The translations under genes were made by a program, and so were the position numbers. The notes under the pieces are model-generated. The model did not search any database and was not told the origin of the DNA. It worked only from the letters and a program-made list of their open reading frames with translations. A stretch of 64,000 nt of DNA from Acidovorax sp. A79 (GTDB taxonomy: Bacteria; Pseudomonadota; Gammaproteobacteria; Burkholderiales; Burkholderiaceae_C), in assembly GCF_041154505.1 (NCBI RefSeq), contig NZ_AP028672.1, forward strand, positions 5,642,165 through 5,706,164. Direction: 5' to 3'. This document shows positions 17,959 to 26,982 of this stretch, in pieces. Positions within the stretch are counted from its first letter, which is position 1. Every line of letters begins with the position of its first letter.

Positions 17959-18100
17959 ATAGCGTCGCGGTGCCCCGCAACGGGGCGGGCAGGCACTGGT
18001 GACCCACTGTGGTGCCGGTGCCGCACCGAGTGGAGGCTCATTTCTTGCGGTGGTCGCCGCGCATGCGCCAGAGAGGGACGGGCCACGCTCCGATGCACCA

Positions 18101-18280
18101 TTCCATCAGGGGTATGGAACTTGCATGGAGAGAAGTGGTTGTCGGCTAAAGGCGGCTTGCCAACCCACCGTCCGTGGTCTTCCGCGGGCAAAGGAATCGC
18201 GCATCCAAGGATAACGGCGTCCCTTGCGTCTCCTCCAGATGACTGGAGGACGGCGCAGCGGACGCCGTTTTCTTTTTTCC
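18101..18280 (+). promoter_or_regulatory. Structured leader with terminator before the nitrite channel gene (candidate NasR target)
   Basis: Four structures precede the channel gene. Hairpin A is 18101-18106 with 18114-18119 (6 bp, loop CAGGGGT). Hairpin B is 18137-18140 with 18162-18165, enclosing GGC/GCC and AAG/CTT steps. Hairpin C is 18170-18177 with 18182-18189 (8 bp with two G-U pairs, loop TCTT). The terminator has an outer 10-bp stem 18213-18222 with 18260-18269, an inner perfect 8-bp stem 18231-18238 with 18243-18250, and a TTTTCTTTTTT tail. An internal terminator directly after an ANTAR antiterminator gene suggests antitermination control. The published ANTAR hexaloop consensus is not matched exactly. 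Confidence 0.6.
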
Positions 18281-18348
18281 TCCTTGCGCGTTCCGCCGGC
18301 CCGCCGTCCGGGACGCTGTCAATAGTCTCCCGTCCCAAAGGAAATTCA

Positions 18349-19158
18349 ATGGCCTACCTTGCCCCTGCCGAGTTCGTGACCAAGATGGTCGACTCCGGTG
18401 AATCCAAGCTCCTGATGTCCACCCGCGACACGCTGATCCGCTCCTACATGGCCGGCGCCATCCTGGCGCTGGCGGCCGCGTTTGCCGTGACCGTCACGGT
18501 CAACACCGGCAACCCGCTGGTCGGCGCCATGCTGTTCCCCGTGGGCTTCATCATGCTGTACCTGATGGGTTTCGACCTGCTGACGGGCGTTTTCACGCTC
18601 GCACCGCTGGCGGTGTTCGACAAGCGCCCAGGCGCCACCTGGGCGGGCGTGCTGCGCAACTGGGGCCTGGTGTTCGTGGGCAACTTCGCGGGCGCACTGA
18701 CGGTGGCGGTCTTCATGGCCATCATCTTCACCTTCGGCTTCAGCGAGGCGCCCAATGCCGTCGGCGAGAAGCTCGGCCACATCGGCGAGGGCCGCACGGT
18801 GGGCTATGCCGCCCATGGCGCTGCCGGCATGCTCACGCTGTTCGTGCGTGCCGTGATGTGCAACTGGATGGTCTCCACCGGCGTGGTCGCCGCGATGATG
18901 TCCACCACGGTCTCGGGCAAGGCCATTGGCATGTGGATGCCGGTCATGATCTTCTTCTACATGGGTTTCGAGCATTCCATCGTCAACATGTTCCTGTTTC
19001 CCACCGGCCTGATGCTGGGCGGCAAGTTCACGCTGATGGACTATCTGATCTGGAACGAGCTTCCCACGGTGCTCGGCAATCTGGTCGGAGGCCTTACCTT
19101 CGTCGGTGCCACGCTGTATTCCACGCACTACAAGACCGCGCCCAAGCGCCATGTCTGA
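18349..19158 (+). CDS. nirC: Formate/nitrite channel (NirC/FocA family)
   Basis: A 269-residue protein with about six hydrophobic segments, in the formate/nitrite transporter family. It has GFDLLTGVF and the family signature NWMVSTGV followed by MWMPVMIFFYMGFEHSIVNMF. It probably carries nitrite across the inner membrane for NirBD. The ATG at 18349 has AAAGGAAA seven bases upstream; the frame remains open further 5' only across the leader. It sits downstream of nasR and behind a terminator-bearing leader, and upstream of a PP2C-kinase fusion. Formate cannot be excluded as substrate from sequence; the context favours nitrite. Confidence 0.9.
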   Translation: MAYLAPAEFVTKMVDSGESKLLMSTRDTLIRSYMAGAILALAAAFAVTVTVNTGNPLVGAMLFPVGFIMLYLMGFDLLTGVFTLAPLAVFDKRPGATWAGVLRNWGLVFVGNFAGALTVAVFMAIIFTFGFSEAPNAVGEKLGHIGEGRTVGYAAHGAAGMLTLFVRAVMCNWMVSTGVVAAMMSTTVSGKAIGMWMPVMIFFYMGFEHSIVNMFLFPTGLMLGGKFTLMDYLIWNELPTVLGNLVGGLTFVGATLYSTHYKTAPKRHV

Positions 19159-19160
19159 GC

Positions 19161-19270
19161 TTCTCCCTGAGCGACCTCGCCGCTGCGCGCTGCGGGCATG
19201 GGGACGCCGCCAGCGCGGCGGGGCGACCCCCGCGCGGCGGCTGGCGGGTGGGCCGCGCCGGTTGCGTGGG
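19161..19270 (+). repeat. Dispersed intergenic repeat, long family, copy B (divergent)
   Basis: CTCCCTGAGCGACCTCGCC...GCGGGGCGACCC...GGCCGCGCCGGTTGCG matches copies A, C and E in block order but with more substitutions. It fills the gap between the nitrite channel gene and the kinase fusion. Confidence 0.6.
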
Positions 19271-19302
19271 CTGGCGGTGGCGTGCAGCGCCATGGACCGC
19301 TG

Positions 19303-21057
19303 ATGGGCCACGGCACGGATCCGGGCGGGCTGCGCGTCACGCTGGGCCAGCACTCGCGGGCGGGGCGCAAGGGCGTCAACCAGGACTTTCATGGTGCCAT
19401 GTTGCCCGGTGAGCCGCTGCGCGGCTCCAAGGGGATCGTCGTCGCCCTGGCCGATGGCATAGGGTCCAGCACGGTCAGCCAGGAGGCCAGCGCGGCCTCG
19501 GTGCGCAGTTTCCTGGACGACTACTACGCCACCTCCGACGCCTGGTCGGTGCGTCGCTCGGCCCAGCGCGTTCTGAGTGCCACCAACGCGTGGCTGCATG
19601 CGCAGACCATGCGCAGCCACGCGCGTTTCGACAAGGACCGCGGCTATGTGACCACCTTCAGCGCGCTGATCCTGAAAGGCCGCGATGTCCATGTGCTGCA
19701 TGTGGGGGATGCGCGCATCTATCGCCTTCACGGGCAGTCGCTCGAGCAGCTGACGCAGGACCACCGTGTCCACCTGTCGTCGGCCGAATCGTTCCTGGGC
19801 CGCGCGCTTGGCACGAGTGCCCATGTCGAGATCGACTATTGCTGCCTGCCGGCCGATGTGGGGGCCCTCTACGTGCTGGCCACCGACGGTGCGTACACGC
19901 ATTTCGATGCAGCCGCAGTGCATGCGGCTCTGGCACGGTTTCCCGGGGACTTCGATCAGGCCGCGCAAGATCTCGTGGAGGGTGCGCAGGCCCGCGGCGC
20001 CGACGACGACATGACCGTGCAGATCCTGCGCATCGATGCGCTGCCCGATCCTGAAGCCCACCGCCTGCATGCGCTGCGCGAAGGCCTCGCGTTCGCGCCG
20101 CCGCTGTCGCCCAGGATGCGTTTCGAAGGCTACACCGTGGTGCGCGAACTGCACGCGAGCGCGCGCAGCCACGTGCACCTCGCGGTGGACGACGCGACGG
20201 GGCAGCAGGTGGTACTGAAGACCCCATCGACGGCGTTGCGCGATGACGCCGGCTATCTCAACAGCTTCCTGCTGGAAGAGTGGGTGGCGCGGCGTATCCA
20301 TAGCCCCCATGTGCTTCGGCCACACACCAGCGACCGGCCGCGCCAGCATGTCTACGTGGCCATGGAATTCGTGGAAGGCCAGACCCTGGCGCAGTGGATG
20401 ATCGACCATCCCCGCCCGGATCTCGACGCGGTGCGCAGCCTGGTGGCGCAAGTGGCGAAGGGACTGCAGGCCTTCCATGGCAAGGAGATGCTGCACCAGG
20501 ACCTGCGGCCGGAGAACGTGATGATTGACCGCACGGGAACCGCCCGGATCATCGACTTCGGCTCCACGCTGGTCGCTGGCCTGGCCGAGGAAGCGCACGG
20601 CCTGGACATGGGCTCATCCATTGCCGGCACCTTGCAGTACACCGCGCCGGAGTATTTTGCGGGCATGGGGGGCAGCGCGCGTTCCGACCTGTTCTCGCTG
20701 GCGGTGCTCACGTACCAGATGCTGTCCGGGCAGCTGCCGTATGGCCTGCAGGTGGTGCGCATCCGCTCGGCGGGTGACGTGAAACGGCTGCGGTACGTGC
20801 CGGTCCGCCACTTGCGGGCCGACCTGCCGGATTGGCTGGATGCCGTGCTGCAGAAGGCCTTGCACCCCGATCCGGCCAGGCGCCAGGAGGCGGTGTCGGA
20901 GTTCGTCCACGACCTGCAGTCCCCAGGGCTGCGGTTCCAGCGCCGCAGGGCGGCACCGCTGGTGGAGCGCAATCCGGTCGTTTTCTGGCAGACCGCCACG
21001 CTGGTGCTGGCGCTGGCCGTGCTCTTGCTGGCCGGGTTGCGTGTTTTTGGGCGCTGA
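19303..21057 (+). CDS. Bifunctional PP2C phosphatase-Ser/Thr protein kinase, C-terminal membrane anchor
   Basis: About 584 residues in three parts. First is a PP2C-type phosphatase (about 1-230) with VNQDFHG, ALADGIGSS, HVGDARIYRL and LATDGAY metal-binding motifs. Second is a Hanks-type kinase (about 260-520) with VVLKTPS (ATP lysine), HQDLRPENVMID and IIDFG. Third is a single C-terminal membrane helix (TATLVLALAVLLLAGL). The catalytic loop reads HQD rather than HRD, so it is a non-RD kinase. Related fusions sit in nitrite-assimilation clusters of Pseudomonas next to nirBD and a transporter; the same neighbourhood here suggests a role in nitrate/nitrite uptake control, substrate unknown. The frame is open from 19198, but those residues are repeat-derived. 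The chosen ATG at 19303 has no strong ribosome site. Confidence 0.85.
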   Translation: MGHGTDPGGLRVTLGQHSRAGRKGVNQDFHGAMLPGEPLRGSKGIVVALADGIGSSTVSQEASAASVRSFLDDYYATSDAWSVRRSAQRVLSATNAWLHAQTMRSHARFDKDRGYVTTFSALILKGRDVHVLHVGDARIYRLHGQSLEQLTQDHRVHLSSAESFLGRALGTSAHVEIDYCCLPADVGALYVLATDGAYTHFDAAAVHAALARFPGDFDQAAQDLVEGAQARGADDDMTVQILRIDALPDPEAHRLHALREGLAFAPPLSPRMRFEGYTVVRELHASARSHVHLAVDDATGQQVVLKTPSTALRDDAGYLNSFLLEEWVARRIHSPHVLRPHTSDRPRQHVYVAMEFVEGQTLAQWMIDHPRPDLDAVRSLVAQVAKGLQAFHGKEMLHQDLRPENVMIDRTGTARIIDFGSTLVAGLAEEAHGLDMGSSIAGTLQYTAPEYFAGMGGSARSDLFSLAVLTYQMLSGQLPYGLQVVRIRSAGDVKRLRYVPVRHLRADLPDWLDAVLQKALHPDPARRQEAVSEFVHDLQSPGLRFQRRRAAPLVERNPVVFWQTATLVLALAVLLLAGLRVFGR

Positions 21058-21114
21058 GCGGCCAGAAAGGGCGGTGCTGCCGGGCAGCAGGCCCTCCCGG
21101 CATGCGCAAAAAAT

Positions 21115-21147
21115 AAAGCCCCGCCATTTATCCAATAGCGGGGCTTT
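21115..21147. terminator. Bidirectional terminator between kinase fusion and tRNA-Thr
   Basis: A perfect 10-bp stem, 21115-21124 with 21138-21147, with A-rich sequence on the left and T-rich on the right, so it can serve both the plus-strand kinase gene and the minus-strand tRNA. Confidence 0.9.
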
Positions 21148-21158
21148 CTTTGCTGACT

Positions 21159-21234
21159 TGGTGCCGGAGAGATGAATCGAACACCCGACCTTCTCATTAC
21201 GAATGAGCTGCTCTACCGACTGAGCTACACCGGC
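21159..21234 (-). tRNA. tRNA-Thr (CGT anticodon)
   Basis: A 76-base cloverleaf on the minus strand with CCA encoded. The anticodon arm CTCAT-TCGTA-ATGAG region gives anticodon CGT, reading ACG. The acceptor GCCGGTG pairs with CTCCGGC except for a T-T mismatch at position 6-67. GTTCGATTC forms the T loop. It lies upstream of the minus-strand terminator at 21115-21147. Confidence 0.95.
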
Positions 21235-21246
21235 GTAAGCCTCAGA

Positions 21247-22254
21247 TTATAGCGTGGAATGGTAGGCTGTCACGCGCTCCACCTCATTTTTTGATCCCAG
21301 GATCACGCTGACGCGCTCGTGCAGCTGGGTGGGCTGGATGTCCAGGATGCGCTGCTTGCCGTTGGTGGCGGCGCCGCCGGCCTGCTCCACCAGCCAGCCC
21401 ATGGGGTTGGCCTCGTACATCAGGCGCAGCTTGCCGGGTTTGTTGGGTTCGCGCTTGTCCCAGGGGTACATGAAGACGCCCCCGCGGGTGAGGATGCGGT
21501 GCACATCCGCCACCATGCTGGCGATCCAGCGCATGTTGAAGTCCTTGCCGCGCGGGCCGTCCTTGCCCTGCAGGCATTCGTCGATGTAGCGCTTCACGGG
21601 CTCGTCCCAGTGGCGCATGTTGCTCATGTTGATGGCGAATTCCTTGGTGTCCTCGGGAATGCGCACGTTCTCCTCGGTGAGCACGAACGAGCCCTGTTCG
21701 CGGTCGAGCGTGAACATGGCGACGCCGTCGCCCACGGTGAGCACCAGCGTGGTCTGCGGGCCATAGATGCAATACCCCGCAGCCACTTGCTGGGTGCCGG
21801 GCTGCAGGAAGTCGCCTTCCTCCACGCCACGGTCGCCATCGGGCTTTTTCAGCACGCTGAAGATGGTCCCGATGCTCACGTTCACGTCGATGTTGCTGGA
21901 GCCGTCCAGGGGGTCGAACAGCAGCAGGTATTCGCCTTGCGGATAGCGGTTGGGCACCAGGTAGATGCCGTCCATTTCCTCCGAGGCCATGGCCGCGAGG
22001 TGGCCGCCCCATTCGTTGGCCTCGATCAGCACCTCGTTGGCGATGATGTCGAGCTTCTTCTGGATCTCGCCCTGCACGTTTTCGCTGCTGGCCGTGCCCA
22101 GCACGCCGCCCAGCGCGCCCTTGTTCACGGCGTGGCTGATGCTCTTGCAGGCGCGGGCCACCACTTCCAGCAGCAGGCGCAGTTGCGAGGGGATGAGGCC
22201 GTCCACCCGTTGCTGTTCAACGAGGTAGCGGGTCAGGCTGATGCTTTTTGCCAT
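21247..22254 (-). CDS. fbp: Fructose-1,6-bisphosphatase, class I
   Basis: A 335-residue enzyme of gluconeogenesis and the Calvin cycle, hydrolysing fructose 1,6-bisphosphate. Typical class I features are [10 protein letters not shown] at the N-terminus, the metal site ASEEMDG and [16 protein letters not shown], and the sugar-phosphate region [20 protein letters not shown] with [15 protein letters not shown]. Length agrees with the family (332-337). It is the last gene of the minus-strand prfB-HAD-pepN-fbp run, starting 23 bases after the pepN stop, so it is probably cotranscribed. Confidence 0.97.
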   Translation of the reverse strand: MAKSISLTRYLVEQQRVDGLIPSQLRLLLEVVARACKSISHAVNKGALGGVLGTASSENVQGEIQKKLDIIANEVLIEANEWGGHLAAMASEEMDGIYLVPNRYPQGEYLLLFDPLDGSSNIDVNVSIGTIFSVLKKPDGDRGVEEGDFLQPGTQQVAAGYCIYGPQTTLVLTVGDGVAMFTLDREQGSFVLTEENVRIPEDTKEFAINMSNMRHWDEPVKRYIDECLQGKDGPRGKDFNMRWIASMVADVHRILTRGGVFMYPWDKREPNKPGKLRLMYEANPMGWLVEQAGGAATNGKQRILDIQPTQLHERVSVILGSKNEVERVTAYHSTL

Positions 22255-22277
22255 GTCAGTCCTTTCTTGGTCGTGGT

Positions 22278-25019
22278 TTATTCGGCGAGTGCACGGGTCA
22301 CGACCTCGCGCACGTCGTTGGAGAGCGCGGGCCTGGCGGCAACACGGGCGATGGCTTCGCGCGCGGAGGTGCGCCAGGGGGCTGCGAGTTTCTTCCAGCG
22401 GTCCAGGGCCCGGGCCAGGCGTGCGGCCACCTGGGGATTGATGGCGTCCAGCTCGATCACGCGGTCGCTCCAGAACACGTAGCCCGCCGCGTCTGCGCGG
22501 TGGAAGGCGCCGGGGTTGGCGCTGCAGTAGCTGAAGATCACGCTGCGCGCGCGGTTCGGGTTCTTCAGGCTGAAGTCAGGGTGCTGCATGAGCTGGCGCA
22601 CGGCGGGCAGCACGTTGCCGCCACGGTCCGGCGCGCCGGCCTGCAGCGCGAACCACTTGTCGATGACCAGGGGTTCGTCCTTGAACAGCGCATGGAAGCG
22701 TGCCAGGGCAGGGGCCGCCAGTTCACTGCCGCTGGCCACCAGGGCGGTCAGTGCGTTGAAGCGGTCCGTCATGTTGCTGGCCACCTTGAAGCGCTGGTAG
22801 GCCTTGCCGGGCCAGACCACATCGCCCGTCTTCTGGGCGGCGATGCACAGCATGTGCAGCGCCAGCCCGCTGAGCGCGCGGCGGCCCGAAGAGACAGGAT
22901 CGGGGCTGTAGCCGCCGGTGTCCTGGTTCTGCTCCCAGGCCGACTCCCAGTCCGCCTGCAGCGACAGGGCCAGCTGTTCGCGCATGGCTTCGCGCACGGC
23001 GTGGATGCGCTGCGGGTCCACCACATCGAGCTGCTCGGCGATGTAGGTCTCGGACGGCAGGGTGAGCACGAGTTCCTTGAAGGCTGCATCCAGCAGGGGG
23101 TTGCGCAGCACCGCGCGCATCGCTTCCACAAACGCGGCCGGCAGGATCTGGTGATCAAAATGGCCCCCAGCGCTTGTCTGTTGTGCGCTGTCAGCTATTG
23201 CATTGATAGCAATGCGCAGTGCCAGACGCTGGCCCGCTTCCCAGCGGTTGAAGGCGTCGGCATCGTGCGCCAGCAAGGTGAGCAGCTGGGCATCGGTGTA
23301 GTCGATGTCCAGCACCACGGGCGCGCTGAAGTTGCGCAGCAGCGAGGGCACGGGTTCGCTGTCCAGGTCCGTGAAGGTCAGCGTCTGCGAGGCTTCGGTC
23401 AGCACCACCACGCGCGAGGCTGCCTGCGCGGCGCCTTCGCCCGCCAAGTGAAGGGGCAGGGGGGCGCCGCTGTCGCTGAGCAGGCCCAGCTCCACGGGGA
23501 TGACGAAGGGTTCCTTGGCGGGCTGGCCGGGCGTGGGGGCGCAGCTTTGCGACAGCGTGAGCGCATAGCAGCGCGTGGCGGCGTCGTAGCGGCCCGTGGC
23601 CCGCACGCGCGGCGTGCCTGCCTGGCTGTACCAGCGCTTGAACTGGGGCAGCAGGCGTGCCAGGTCGCTCGCGGGGTTGGCATCGGCGATGGCCTGGGCG
23701 AAGTCGTCGCAGGTCACGGCCTGGCCGTCGTGGCGCTCGAAGTACAGCTTCATGCCCCTGGCGAAGCCGTCGCGGCCCACCAAGGTGTGCATCATGCGCA
23801 CCACCTCGGCACCCTTTTCGTAGATGGTGACGGTGTAGAAGTTGTTGATCTCGACGTAGCTGTCGGGGCGCACCGGGTGGGCCATGGGGCCCGCGTCCTC
23901 GGGGAACTGGGCGGTGCGCAGCACGCGCACGTCCTCGATGCGCTTGACGGCGCGGGCCGAGGGGCTGCCCGCCAGGTCCTGGCTGAATTCCTGGTCGCGA
24001 AAGACGGTCAGGCCTTCCTTCAGGCTCAGCTGGAACCAGTCGCGGCAGGTCACGCGGTTGCCGGTCCAGTTGTGGAAGTATTCGTGGCCCACCACGCTTT
24101 CGATGTTGGCGAAGTCGGTGTCGGTGGCCGTGGCCTCGCTGGCCAGAACGTACTTCGTGTTGAAGATGTTCAGGCCCTTGTTCTCCATGGCGCCCATGTT
24201 GAAGTCGCTGGTGGCGACGATCATGAAGCGCTCCAGGTCCAGCGGCAGGCCGAAACGGGCCTCGTCCCAGGCCACGCTGTACATCAGCGAATTCATGGCG
24301 TGTTCGGTCTTGCCCAGGTCGCCGGGGCGCACGTACACCTGCAGCAGGTGCTCGGTGCCCGAACGGCTCTTGATCTTCTGCTCGCGGGCCACCAGCTTGC
24401 CCGCCACCAGGGCGAACAGGTAGCAGGGCTTCCTGTGCGGGTCCACCCACTTGGCGAAGTGGCGGCCGTCCTCCAGGTCGCCGCTGTCCACCAGGTTGCC
24501 GTTGGACAGCAGCACCGGGTACTGGGCCTTGTCGGCGCGCAGGGTGACGGTGTAGCTGGCCATCACGTCCGGGCGGTCCAGGAAGTAGGTGATGCGGCGA
24601 AAGCCCTCGGCCTCGCACTGCGTGAAGAACGTGCCCTGGCTCACGTACAGGCCCATCAGGTGCGTGTTCTTGGCGGGGCAGCAGGTGGTGAAGATCTCGA
24701 GCGCGAAGGCGTCCGTGCCCGTGGGCAGGTTCTCCAGCACCAGGCGCGAGCCCTCCATCTTGAACGAGGTGCCCTGGCCGTTGACCAGCACGCGCGCCAG
24801 GTTCAGGTCCTCGCCGTCGAGCTTGAGCGGCTGCTCGGCCACCTCGGGGTTGCGGCGCAGCAGCATGCGGTTGAGCACGCGGGTCTTGGCGGGGTCCAGG
24901 TCGAACGTGAGCTCGACGCTGTCGATCCAGTAGGCAGGCGCGGTGTAGTCCTCGCGGCGGATGGCGACGGCCGGGCCGGCGCCTTCTCCGCTTCCGTCGG
25001 CTTTATGCAGTTGCAACAT
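22278..25019 (-). CDS. pepN: Aminopeptidase N (M1 family)
   Basis: A 913-residue zinc aminopeptidase (E. coli 870) removing N-terminal residues from peptides in the cytoplasm. It shows GAMEN at residues 276-280, HEYFH with the zinc histidines at 312-316, and the downstream glutamate region. A segment around residues 602-625 ([18 protein letters not shown]) is encoded by a copy of the short dispersed repeat and probably accounts for extra length. Its start at 25019 overlaps the upstream HAD gene's end (25003) by 17 bases, indicating translational coupling. fbp follows. Confidence 0.96.
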   Translation of the reverse strand: MLQLHKADGSGEGAGPAVAIRREDYTAPAYWIDSVELTFDLDPAKTRVLNRMLLRRNPEVAEQPLKLDGEDLNLARVLVNGQGTSFKMEGSRLVLENLPTGTDAFALEIFTTCCPAKNTHLMGLYVSQGTFFTQCEAEGFRRITYFLDRPDVMASYTVTLRADKAQYPVLLSNGNLVDSGDLEDGRHFAKWVDPHRKPCYLFALVAGKLVAREQKIKSRSGTEHLLQVYVRPGDLGKTEHAMNSLMYSVAWDEARFGLPLDLERFMIVATSDFNMGAMENKGLNIFNTKYVLASEATATDTDFANIESVVGHEYFHNWTGNRVTCRDWFQLSLKEGLTVFRDQEFSQDLAGSPSARAVKRIEDVRVLRTAQFPEDAGPMAHPVRPDSYVEINNFYTVTIYEKGAEVVRMMHTLVGRDGFARGMKLYFERHDGQAVTCDDFAQAIADANPASDLARLLPQFKRWYSQAGTPRVRATGRYDAATRCYALTLSQSCAPTPGQPAKEPFVIPVELGLLSDSGAPLPLHLAGEGAAQAASRVVVLTEASQTLTFTDLDSEPVPSLLRNFSAPVVLDIDYTDAQLLTLLAHDADAFNRWEAGQRLALRIAINAIADSAQQTSAGGHFDHQILPAAFVEAMRAVLRNPLLDAAFKELVLTLPSETYIAEQLDVVDPQRIHAVREAMREQLALSLQADWESAWEQNQDTGGYSPDPVSSGRRALSGLALHMLCIAAQKTGDVVWPGKAYQRFKVASNMTDRFNALTALVASGSELAAPALARFHALFKDEPLVIDKWFALQAGAPDRGGNVLPAVRQLMQHPDFSLKNPNRARSVIFSYCSANPGAFHRADAAGYVFWSDRVIELDAINPQVAARLARALDRWKKLAAPWRTSAREAIARVAARPALSNDVREVVTRALAE
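23155..23216 (-). repeat. Short dispersed palindromic repeat inside pepN
   Basis: Read on the minus strand it contains ATAGCTGACAGCGC, a short loop, AAGCGCTGGGGGCCATTTTG, the same blocks as the intergenic copy at 26920-26974 (ATAGCTGCCAGCGC... AAGCGCTGGAGGCCATTTTTG). It is in frame and read through by pepN. Confidence 0.7.
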
Positions 25020-25677
25020 GGAGGCTCTCCAGAAAGTCGGTGTTCATGAGTTCGGTGTAGTCGCGCACGGCGGCCAGCACGTGGGGTCCGGCCAGTTCCT
25101 GCGCGCTGTGCGTGCTGCAGATCGCCACGGCGCGCATGCCCGCGCGGCGCGCGGCTTCGATGCCGAAAGGCGCATCCTCGAAGACGATGCAGTGTGCGGG
25201 GCTGGCGCCGATGCGGCGCGCCGCCTCCAGGAAGATCGCGGGCTGGGGTTTGCCGGGCAGGCCTTCGTCGCCGCGCACGATGGCCAGGGGCGCGGGCTCC
25301 AGGCCCAGGCGTGTCATCGCGAACTGCACGTTGTGGATATCGCCGGCGGTGCCCACGGCCACTTTCAGGCCGCGTTCGCCGAGCTGCGCGGCAAAGCGGC
25401 GAAAGCCCGCCACTTCGGTGAAGCGGGGCCCGAACAGCTCGCGGTAGATGTCTTCCTTCTCGCGGGTGAGCGCGTCGGCCTCATCCTGCGGCACATCGCG
25501 GCCCAGCAGCTCGCGGATGCACTCGGTGCCGTTGCGGCCCGTGGTGCGCGCCATGAGATCGGGCACGTCGATGTCCATGCCGCGGCGCCGGGTGAATTCG
25601 ACCCAGGCCTTGGCGTGCCAGGGCATGGAGTCGATCATGGTGCCGTCCATGTCGAAGATGATGGCCTCGGCGTGCAT
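25003..25677 (-). CDS. HAD-superfamily phosphatase (beta-phosphoglucomutase-like)
   Basis: A 224-residue protein, [26 protein letters not shown] is HAD motif I with nucleophile and general acid aspartates; VAVGTAGD is the motif II region; GKPQPAIF is motif III; VFEDAPFGIEAARRAGM is motif IV. A helical cap lies between motifs I and II, as in the beta-PGM/GPH branch that dephosphorylates small sugar phosphates. Substrate cannot be told. Its ATG at 25677 overlaps the prfB stop by one base (TGATG), and its 3' end overlaps pepN by 17 bases, so it is embedded in a translationally coupled run. Confidence 0.88.
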   Translation of the reverse strand: MHAEAIIFDMDGTMIDSMPWHAKAWVEFTRRRGMDIDVPDLMARTTGRNGTECIRELLGRDVPQDEADALTREKEDIYRELFGPRFTEVAGFRRFAAQLGERGLKVAVGTAGDIHNVQFAMTRLGLEPAPLAIVRGDEGLPGKPQPAIFLEAARRIGASPAHCIVFEDAPFGIEAARRAGMRAVAICSTHSAQELAGPHVLAAVRDYTELMNTDFLESLHVATA

Positions 25678-26781
25678 CACACGCCCTGCTTCAGGCTGGC
25701 TTCGATGAACGCGTCCAGATCGCCGTCCAGCACCTTCTGCGTGGCCGATATCTCGACGTTGGTGCGCAGGTCCTTGATGCGGCTGTTGTCCAGCACGTAG
25801 CTGCGGATCTGGTGGCCCCAGCCCACGTCGGTCTTGGTGTCCTCGAGCTTTTGCTGCTCTTCCTGGCGCTTGCGCATCTCGTGGTCGTACAGGCGCGAGC
25901 GCAGTCGCTGCCACGCGATGTCGCGGTTGCCGTGCTGGCTGCGGCCGTCCTGGCACTGCACCACGATCCCGGTGGGGATGTGCGTGAGGCGCACGGCCGA
26001 GTCGGTCTTGTTGATGTGCTGCCCACCCGCGCCGGAGGCGCGGTAGGTGTCGGTGCGCACGTCGGCCGGGTTGATGTCGATCTGGATCGAGTCATCGATC
26101 TCGGGGTAGACGAACAGGCTGGCGAAGCTGGTGTGGCGGCCGCCCGACGAGTCGAACGGGCTCTTGCGCACAAGGCGGTGCACGCCGGTTTCGGTGCGCA
26201 GCAGGCCGTAGGCGTATTCGCCCTCGACCTTGATCGTGGCGCTCTTGATGCCCGCCACGTCGCCCGGGGTTTCTTCCTCGACGGTGGTCTTGAAGCCCTT
26301 GCGCTCGGCGTACTTGAGGTACTGGCGCAGCAGCATGCTGGCCCAGTCGCAGGCCTCGGTGCCGCCGGCGCCGGCCTGGATGTCCACAAAGCAGTTGAGC
26401 GGGTCGGCCTCGTTGCTGAACATGCGGCGGAATTCCAGCTCTTCGATGAGCGGGCGCAGCTTGGCCGTCTCGGCCTCGATGGTCAGGAGGCCGGGTTCGT
26501 CGCCTTCTTCCTTGCTCATTTCATAGAGCTCGGTGTTGTCGGCCAGCTCGCGCGTGAGCTTGTCGAGCGTGAGCACGACGGAGTTCAGCGACTTCTGTTC
26601 CTTGCCCAGCTCCTGGGCCTTCTTGGGATCATTCCAGACCGAAGGGTCTTCCAGCGACGCGTTTACCGTGCGCAGGCGTTCGAATTTGGCATCGAAGTCA
26701 AAGATACCTCCGTAACTCTTGCGTGCGCAGGGCCAGGTCGCCGAGGGTGGTGCCGATGAGGTTGATGCGTTCTGCGTCCAT
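25677..26781 (-). CDS. prfB: Peptide chain release factor 2, with programmed +1 frameshift
   Basis: RF2 recognises UGA and UAA stop codons. Reading starts at the ATG at 26781 and continues 27 codons to an in-frame TGA at 26700-26698. Just before it stands CGGAGGTATCTTTGAC, the classic RF2 slippage signal: an internal Shine-Dalgarno-like CGGAGG, then CTT, then TGAC. A +1 shift at CTT (26703-26701) continues as [19 protein letters not shown] to the stop at 25677, giving 367 residues in all. The body has [13 protein letters not shown] and the GGQ loop [14 protein letters not shown]. When RF2 is scarce the UGA is read slowly and shifting rises, which autoregulates the gene. Confidence 0.96.
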
Positions 26782-26919
26782 GATTCTTGTCCTGTGTGTT
26801 CTGTGGAATAACCAGCGATTTTCTCATGGGACGGCACCGCGCCCCGGCAAAGCCCCCAGGCGGGCCGCCCGCCCGGGCCGCCTTGGCCCGTGGTGGCGCC
26901 ATCGGATGCCGGGTCTTTC

Positions 26920-26974
26920 AAAAATGATAGCTGCCAGCGCTTGATGGATAAGCGCTGGAGGCCATTTTTGCTTG
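26920..26974 (+). repeat. Short dispersed palindromic repeat, intergenic copy
   Basis: AAAAATGATAGCTGCCAGCG followed by CTTGATGGATAAGCGCTGG and AGGCCATTTTTGCTTG. CCAGCGCTT and AAGCGCTGG form a hairpin. It lies between prfB and the downstream alpha/beta hydrolase, close to the latter's stop. Confidence 0.75.
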
Positions 26975-26982
26975 AAGGCTGC

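Noticed and set aside
21159..21234. tRNA-Thr as a pseudogene because of an acceptor-stem T-T mismatch
   Set aside because: All other stems, the anticodon arm, T loop and encoded CCA are intact; a single internal mismatch is tolerated, so it is kept as a functional tRNA.
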